DNA from: Chalciporus piperatus
Taxonomy: Eukaryota > Basidiomycota > Agaricomycetes > Boletales > Boletaceae
Direction: 5' to 3'
NCBI GenBank assembly: GCA_038093975.1
Contig: JBBPTG010000011.1
Span: forward strand, 186,001 to 250,000
DNA: 64,000 nucleotides
The translations under genes were made by a program, and so were the position numbers. Shown here one piece after another: positions 57,847-64,000 of the stretch. Every line of letters starts with the position of its first letter. Within the stretch, counting starts at the first letter, position 1. The notes beneath the pieces are model-generated. The model saw only the letters and a list, made by a program, of their open reading frames with translations. It was not told the origin of the DNA and made no database searches.

Positions 57847-58320
57847 CTTATTTTTATTAACCTCCTAGAGAGGGTCTTTCCACAACATTTGTATGATAAA
57901 ATCCGCATTTCAACGTTGGTTTGATTCAAAGATAAATTTATCTATGTACTTGGTCGGAAAAAAAACTAGGTAACACATGCTGGATAAACAGTGTACACAC
58001 ATGCTTCTCTTTTCGGAGCGCAAGCTGTAAAGTGCAAGAAGCCTTTTGAGTGCAGACACGAGCAAAAGATCGTGGTTGGGATGCAAATGCCTTGGCTGAA
58101 CAGTGGGTGGAAATAAATAGGGAGTAGACAATTAATCAACAATAATGGATATGCTGCAGAAGTTTGACATGGACACATGAGTGAAATGGACATCGACTAA
58201 CGAGGCACATGATGGCCATTGATGATACACGATCACAGAACCAGAAGAAGCACACCAAAGGACTAGCCAAATGTATCAGCGGAGCCAACAGATGAAGTCC
58301 ACGTGTACGCACCTACACAT
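57847..58320. other. intergenic region between convergent genes
   Basis: 3' flanks of NTE1 (+) and the triple-homeodomain gene (-). AT-rich near 57850-57970 with several possible poly(A) signals; no gene. Confidence 0.5.
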
Positions 58321-60533
58321 TTAATGCACAACATGCCGATGGAAACTCAACAACAAGAGGGCATCTTCAAGCTTTACACCCGAGCATGTCACAGCATTCC
58401 CTCCACCATCCAGGGCGTATTCGGTTGGGCCAGAAACAGGTGTCATTCCAACTACTTTCTGGAATTCCTGAAAAGCGGAGGGTTCGATGAGGCCAACATC
58501 CATGACTTCCGACCCTGCGTGGACAGGAAGGGGCTGCCTTGGCCGTTTCTTGGGAGGAGGAGATGACGAGACATCGGTGAAAGGGGTTACAGCTTCTTGA
58601 TACTCTTCCTCGCTCCGTTCATCCATATCCTGGTCCATGAGATCTTCATAGACGAGGTCCATGGTGTCGTCGTCGTCGTACACCGACGACCCAGACGAGG
58701 CATCGTGTTCGGGATGGGCGCTCCCCGCAGAACCACCAGGGCGCTTCGCACGCTTGCGAGCAGTCTGCCGAATATTACGGAACCAGTTTGTGACCTTTCC
58801 AATATCCCTGGGAAGAGAATAAGTAACCCGATCTGGTGACGGAGAGTTCACTCACATCCCGATCTCAAGTGCCAGCGCACTTCGTTCCTCTATGGAGGGG
58901 GCTGATGTACGATACAATAACTTCTTCAATGCATCAAGCTGGTGTGGTTCCGGACGCGACCGCCGAGGACGTGAAAGTCCATCCTCATGTCTAGCACCTT
59001 CACTACTGTGATCGTAGTGTCGACCTTCATCGAGATGAAGGTCTCTAGGGTCCCTGACATAGGGTAACACGCTTCTCCGTATTCGCGGAGAAAATGGTCG
59101 AGAGTTGAACGACGGAGGCAATGACATTCTGCTCCGGGGAGTAACAGCTTCCCGGTAATCGTCAATTCCGGCGGGTGAGAGGTTCAACAAACGGGGATGT
59201 GAATCAAGTTCGGGGATCATTAACGATGGATGTTGAGATCGAGGCGGAAGAGGAGGAAGGGGTGCGCGCAAAGTCAAGGAATCTTCAGCACTACCAGAGG
59301 AAACAGGTGGTCGTGGGCGCATGGTGGCGCCTTGGGTAGAAGATTCTTCCTTGTGTTTCTTTGCCTGACTCCGTTGGTTCTGGAACCAGTTGGTGACACT
59401 TTGCAATCGCCTAATCGGATCGAGGTCCCATCAGTGACACAATAATAGTTTGCCAAGACGACGTACATGCCAATCTTGTCAGCAAGCTCCTGCCTCTCCT
59501 CGCGCGTTGGTTGGGCATTGAGGACGTATGCACGGCGAAGTTCCTCGGCCTGTTCTGGAGAAGTTCGCATCCGTGCTGCTTCATTTCGACCCCTTCGGGA
59601 CGGAAGACCATCGTTCTCGGACACGAAACGGCCATCCGCATCAGGAAGCCCACGGTCCGAGTCCGGATTATGTAAGGGAAATGGTGTCCCATTCTCAGAA
59701 TCAGGCCCACGATTGTGGGATAAAATGAAACGATCCTGTACAGAGAAGACCTCGGAGGGACCAGCGAAAAATGAACCCTCGAGAGCAGCTTCTTGCGCAC
59801 TACTCTGACTTTGATTCGCACTAATAAGGGGGTCGGCGAGGATGTGATCGTTGAGGTGTAGATCTTTCTGTTTAGATTTGCGTGCTGATGATGTACGAGA
59901 GCGGGGGCGAGATGAATGTGGTGGCAGTTGCGAGGCAGGGACAGGGGAATTAAGGAGGTTCGCTATTGATGGTAAACTTGATGGGAGAGGTGGCTTGGTC
60001 AAATTTTCCGCAGGTAGCGAATCACTTGCAGCGGAAGATGGTTGTTCGGCAGGAGTTGTTTTATTCCGCTTCTTAGTGGACGCTCTCTTGTTTTGGAACC
60101 AGGCATTGACGGTCTTGGTCTCCCTGGAGTGGATGGCAACGATGTGTAGACATAACATAAGTGAAACGTACATCAATTGATAACGAGCTCAGATTTATCC
60201 AAAAGAGGGAACTCACATTCCAAGCCTCTCAGCGAGCTCAGAACGCTCTTCTAAGCTTGGGTGTTCATTTCTGTCGAACAGCTCATTGAGGGCGGCTAAT
60301 TGCACAGGACTATGACGATGGCGTGGCTTCTTGGATGAAGACTTGTCGGCGCCATCTGGGTCCTGATGCCTGTCAGACCTCCTGGATGGTTTTTCCCGGG
60401 GAGGCTGTTTCGAACGCAAACTGTCCTCCTCCTCATCGTATGGAGCAGTGAAGGGGAGAGGGGAGAGGGCGGACCTCGGGTGAGTCGATTTTTGAGATAA
60501 GAGGGGTTGAGATGAATTTCGAAGGATGTCCAT
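58321..60533 (-). CDS. triple-homeodomain transcription factor
   Basis: Four exons read leftward: 60533-60217, 60123-59467, 59410-58856, 58807-58321, giving 671 residues. Three homeodomains lie in tandem, at about residues 68-127, 283-345 and 470-528. Their recognition helices are VNAWFQNKRASTKK, VTNWFQNQRSQAKK and VTNWFRNIRQTARKR, each with the invariant W-F-x-N and basic residues. Each is preceded by a helix ending RLGM, KIGM or EIGM. All three introns split that Met codon after AT. The linkers are Ser/Pro-rich and disordered; an acidic stretch (YDDDDTMDLVYEDLMDQDMDE) after the third domain could activate transcription. Not the A-mating-type HD1/HD2 pair: no divergent partner gene and no TALE-type loop. 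Target genes unknown. Confidence 0.88.
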
Positions 60534-61461
60534 GTGGGAGGTACGAGGAGGAGGAGAAAGTCAAGCTTGCGACATGACAAAGGCTCTGTATATCGAGCTC
60601 TGTTCCATATCGGCACCTTTTGTAAACAACTCTGCTAAATGGCCAATATTCTCACGGGTGCTGAACCCGAGGGGCTTCCCTCCAACGTGTCCACCATCGA
60701 CCGCTACCCCTCTCACTGATCCTAACCAACCCGTTGTACTGTACCACACTGCAGAGAGCACTCGTGCCTGTCCTTTGATAGGCTACCAGTATCTGCAACT
60801 GCAGCCTGAAAATTACATTTCACAAGATTGATGCTCTTGAAGTCATACAGCTTATGTAATCGCGCTAATCAAAGCTTTAGCCACGCTAACAACACAGCAA
60901 GCCAGCCGCTCATGTCTGCACCTTCCATCTTCGACCCCGTTGTGGATCGATGGTGATGATCGATTGTCTACAGGACTGGCCGGATACACTATTGATGGCG
61001 GCCTAGGATGGGTCGTGTAAAGGTCGTCAATGACAGCATGCATGGTTAAGTAGCACAAACCTCATGACACAAGGTGATGTTGGTGGCACTATTACTGCGG
61101 CCGACGACTTCCCGGCTTGACATCTGTGCGCCGGGTCTTACAAAATGTGGGGAAGATCCTTCAATGACATTGTATGTATGATAAACAGGTACATTTCAAT
61201 ATAACGTAACTACCTACAATTACAGGATTCCAACGAAGTAGCATATGGAACTGTGGCATTCTCCATACAACACATAAATAAGAGGGTCAGTGCAATGATC
61301 CATGGCGGTGAGAGTATGCGGGTATTTATAATGGTAATGAGAAAACCAACAGATAAGGTCGCCTCGTGGGGTACGCCACGCGCGGCATCCTCCTCAACCC
61401 ATCTGGATGCAAACGTGTGCGATGGGTATACGCAGGCAATCTTTCGGTAACCTACGTACCT
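60534..61461. other. intergenic region
   Basis: Promoter of the triple-homeodomain gene and 3' flank of pantothenate kinase, 928 bases. No coding signal seen on either strand. Confidence 0.5.
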
Positions 61462-63426
61462 CTACGATGAAATGGCAGCCGGAGATCCTCCTTGAATTTC
61501 TTCCGTGTCGATGTTCTTCATCCATGCACCAATGGCGCCCCTACATCAATCTGAATCTGACGGGACGCGGAAGATCGCACACGGAAACTTACAAGAATCC
61601 TTCGTGCCTCAAGAACAGTGCGCGCTTTTTGCCCTTGCTCCAAAACCGTATTGCATACGAAAGGGTGGTAATCGTGGTTGCATGTCCTACATCGTGATGA
61701 GTATCGGAATAAACCCCAGTATGACCCATTTACCTCGAATAAAGCAACCTCCGAAGTAGATCCTGTCCAGACCATACTTTTCCGCGTTCATGTATCTGAA
61801 CACAGGTCCCTTAGTTGATGATCAAAGATCGAAGGCAAGGTTTACACGCACGCAATTTGTCCAATGTTGTTCGACACTGCATAAAGAAGACTTCTGCTAA
61901 TGTCTTCTGCCTTGAACGTCCCGGGTTCGCCACCTTCTTTGCCTTCACCCCTGTTCTTGAAGACCTTTCCAAATGAACTTGCAATCGTATTCGATTTAAG
62001 ACCAAGTTTGGTGTAATCCGTCCCGTAGATGTCACCGACGAGCATGTCTACTACTGCATTATCACCCGTCTCGGAGAGGGCCAACATTTCTGCCAAGACA
62101 ATCCAACGGCAATGAGGCCGCCACTGTCAACAGACGTCATGAACGACTCACCATCAAATGTGCGGGCGGGCGTGAGCAAGCTTAGCAAACCCCACAAGGT
62201 ACCACCCCCCAGGCTCGTGCCACTGACCCGCTCAAACGTTCCATCAGCATCGACCTTGATGATGGACACCCCCGACCCGATGTTTACCAACAAGCACGGT
62301 AGATGCGGCGCAGGTTCTCCACTTTCGAATATCACAGCATACTTGGGGGGATTTGGCGATGGACGTTCGAGACCGGGCAGTTCCGCAGACGTCGTCGAGG
62401 AAGCCGCAACCGCATCTCTGTCCTTGGAGGAACCTGCTGGGTGGGAGAACTCGAAGATGAGCTCGTCGGAGAAGTAGTACACCTCCTCTGGAATCGTCGT
62501 CATGAACTTCATCCCCTCGATCAGGCACTCCATCTCGTCATCACGTCGAACTTCGACTGACAATTCCTGCTCGAAGAGTTCTCCAAACTTGTGCGCTCCG
62601 CCTCCAGTTGCCATGATCTTGACGCCTTGGCGCATTTCCTCGATGGACACGCCATTCGCAACGGCAGAGCGGCTTATGAGTTCGGATATGAACGTGATGA
62701 GAGCTGAGATATTCGAGGTCTCGAATCGCTCGAAGTTTAGGGAACCACCAGGAATGTGGTGGACTCCAGTAGTGCGCTTGAGGATCGTAGAGCGGAGGAG
62801 GTCGGTGTCGAGAGTGTTCCCACCACCATTGATGGAGGGCGACGGATTAGTACCGTGTGATTCGAGCACAAGAGGGGTAAGAGTGCCATTACGCGTGTGT
62901 GATGAGCTTGGTAGGATAGGTGGTGAACGTAGAGTAGGTGAGCTCGAGGCTGGCGAGCTTGCGCTCGATGTGGAGAGACTTGGTGGTTCGGAGGTACCTC
63001 GAGTAGCAGCAACGGGTGAAGGTGGCTCTTCCGAAGAACGAGTGAAATACACCACTTTCGCGAGTGATCCGCCGATCTAAACATCACAACGATGAATTTC
63101 GCCACACAAGAAATGGAGAAGACAGAGACGCACGTCGACCGCTATATGGGATACTGGTTCGATGTAATTTGGAAGGTATATCCCTCTGCTGTCCCGGGTC
63201 TACGACAACTAGATAAGTCGGTGAAATGACACTGCGAGTAAACACTCACTTCAGGGGATTCTTCTGCAAGAATGACAGCGCCTCTGGTGTTGACACGAAT
63301 GACCCGCGGAGTGGGCAACGGTGGGGCTGGCATGGCCGACGATGCTGAACCGACCGCAGCCGCTGTCGTCCAGTGTTTGGGGTCTCCGCGAAGTGTCACG
63401 GAAGGCGGAGGATTTGTCACCGTCAT
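61462..63426 (-). CDS. pantothenate kinase (eukaryotic type II)
   Basis: Seven exons read leftward: 63426-63250, 63199-63134, 63076-62152, 62089-61852, 61795-61734, 61686-61593, 61540-61462, giving 546 residues. It phosphorylates pantothenate, the first and controlling step of coenzyme A synthesis; the yeast counterpart is Cab1. Landmarks: DIGGSLAKVVYF (from residue 81, ATP loop), IMATGGGAHKFGELFEQEL, PCLLVNIGSGVSIIKV, GTSLGGGTLWGL, EMLALSETGDN, VSNNIGQIA and RIYFGGCFIRGHATTITTLSYAIRFW, all as in fungal and animal enzymes. Two Ser/Pro-rich inserts interrupt the fold (after YFTRSS and after FSHPAG), which makes it longer than yeast Cab1. The first two exons add a disordered N-terminus. The start is ATG at 63426. 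Confidence 0.93.
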
Positions 63427-63772
63427 CACTCGAACTTGCTCAAGTTACTGTACTCAGCGGTGGACACGTCGTCGACGCTGTACAAATATATAGCACAGGC
63501 AGGAAAAATGATCAATGGGACGATTGATTAGTACGAAATCAGCCCATACAATAATGTAAAAGGTTTGGAGCATCAGACGACAATTTAAGAGCCTTTTAGC
63601 TTGAGACAGCCTTATGCAATTGGGGACACATTCGGCGGGAATTGGCACACAAAGTCTCAGCATAGTCATGCGACCAGCGCCTTGGCCGTTGTAAGACGTG
63701 TGAACAAAAATACCGGGGAAGCTTGAGGCGACAATCGGGGCCGGTACCATCGAGCTCAGTGGTCGTGCGATC
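63427..63772. other. divergent promoter region at right edge
   Basis: Upstream of pantothenate kinase (-). A TATATATTTG stretch on the minus strand near 63484-63493 is TATA-like. No gene seen. Confidence 0.4.
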
Positions 63773-64000
63773 ATGAGATGGAATCAAACTCGACAACCTC
63801 CAAGACACAGTAAACAACCTCAGCCGCTGATAGCAGATACCACCAAGGAGCAGGTGCTCTCTTTCTCTGCACGTACTCCAAGCTCGAGTGTAACCCCCTG
63901 TCCCTTCGAGAACGTCATCCTACACCTCACAAGCACTTTACCACCTCCCCCTGTGATCAGCCCAGACAGTTGGAGCGTGTGGACAGACGGGGAACTTGGA
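63773..64000 (+). CDS. possible 5' end of a gene cut by the window edge
   Basis: An open frame of 76 codons from the ATG at 63773 to the last base. From codon 27 on (DTTKEQVLSFSARTPSS, then CPFENVILHLTSTLPPPP and DSWSVWTDGEL) the composition looks coding. The first 25 codons look less so; the real start or an acceptor (atagcag) could lie near 63830. Not recognised. Confidence 0.35.
   Translation, partial: MRWNQTRQPPRHSKQPQPLIADTTKEQVLSFSARTPSSSVTPCPFENVILHLTSTLPPPPVISPDSWSVWTDGELG

Noticed and set aside
58321..60533. Mating-type A locus (HD1/HD2 pair)
   Set aside because: There is one gene, not a divergent pair. The three domains are typical 60-residue types, and no MIP or beta-flanking gene is next to it.
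1..64000. Transposons, CRISPR arrays, rRNA or a secondary-metabolite cluster
   Set aside because: No transposase, integrase or reverse transcriptase motifs, long terminal repeats or spaced direct repeats were seen. The FAD oxidase, MFS transporter and methyltransferase are too far apart and too generic to call a biosynthetic cluster.

Overview
This window is nuclear DNA from a filamentous basidiomycete, most likely an agaricomycete. Genes are split by many short introns (about 48-120 nt) with GT-AG ends and CTNAC-like branch sites. Both strands are used, intergenic gaps are small, and several families are typical of basidiomycetes (DUF6533 membrane protein, F-box/LRR paralogs, HMG/YABBY-like small protein, multi-homeodomain factor). 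I see no rRNA, CRISPR array, prokaryotic operon or intact transposon. All gene models were spliced by eye, checking frame at every junction. They are unconfirmed by transcripts.

Layout, left to right. 0.4-9 kb: a low-complexity Ser/Pro-rich protein, a secreted FAD-linked oxidase with 11 exons, and a seven-repeat WD40 protein. 9.5-13.4 kb (-): an 8-exon gene whose C-terminus resembles the meiotic XPF-like crossover protein ZIP2/SHOC1. 15-17.9 kb: F-box paralog 1 and a probable tail-anchored membrane protein. 18.3-26.7 kb: mitochondrial 2-methylisocitrate lyase, the eEF2 lysine methyltransferase EFM3 head-to-head with the chaperonin subunit CCT7, and a DAL5-like MFS transporter. 26.8-28.2 kb (-): F-box paralog 2. 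28.8-34.5 kb: RAD5 (helicase/ubiquitin ligase) and WSS1 (DNA-protein crosslink protease) facing each other tail to tail. 34.8-35.6 kb: F-box paralog 3, a pseudogene. 36.7-41.2 kb: a DUF6533 membrane protein and a SAM-dependent methyltransferase. 43.3-48.6 kb: LRP1 (exosome cofactor), a large F-box/LRR protein ending in a CaaX box, and a 71-residue HMG/YABBY-like protein. 49.6-57.8 kb: VPS33 (vacuolar SM protein) head-to-head with NTE1 (ER lysophospholipase). 58.3-60.5 kb (-): one gene encoding three homeodomains. 61.5-63.4 kb (-): pantothenate kinase.

Most genes are housekeeping. The points that deserve attention are structural. RAD5 encodes its Walker A motif across two successive micro-exons of 5 and 3 nt. 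The triple-homeodomain gene has an intron at the same codon and phase in each homeobox. Three F-box paralogs carry complementary internal deletions. WSS1 shows a Cdc48-binding-type motif and a SUMO-binding motif next to RAD5. At least two, probably three, introns use GC donors.
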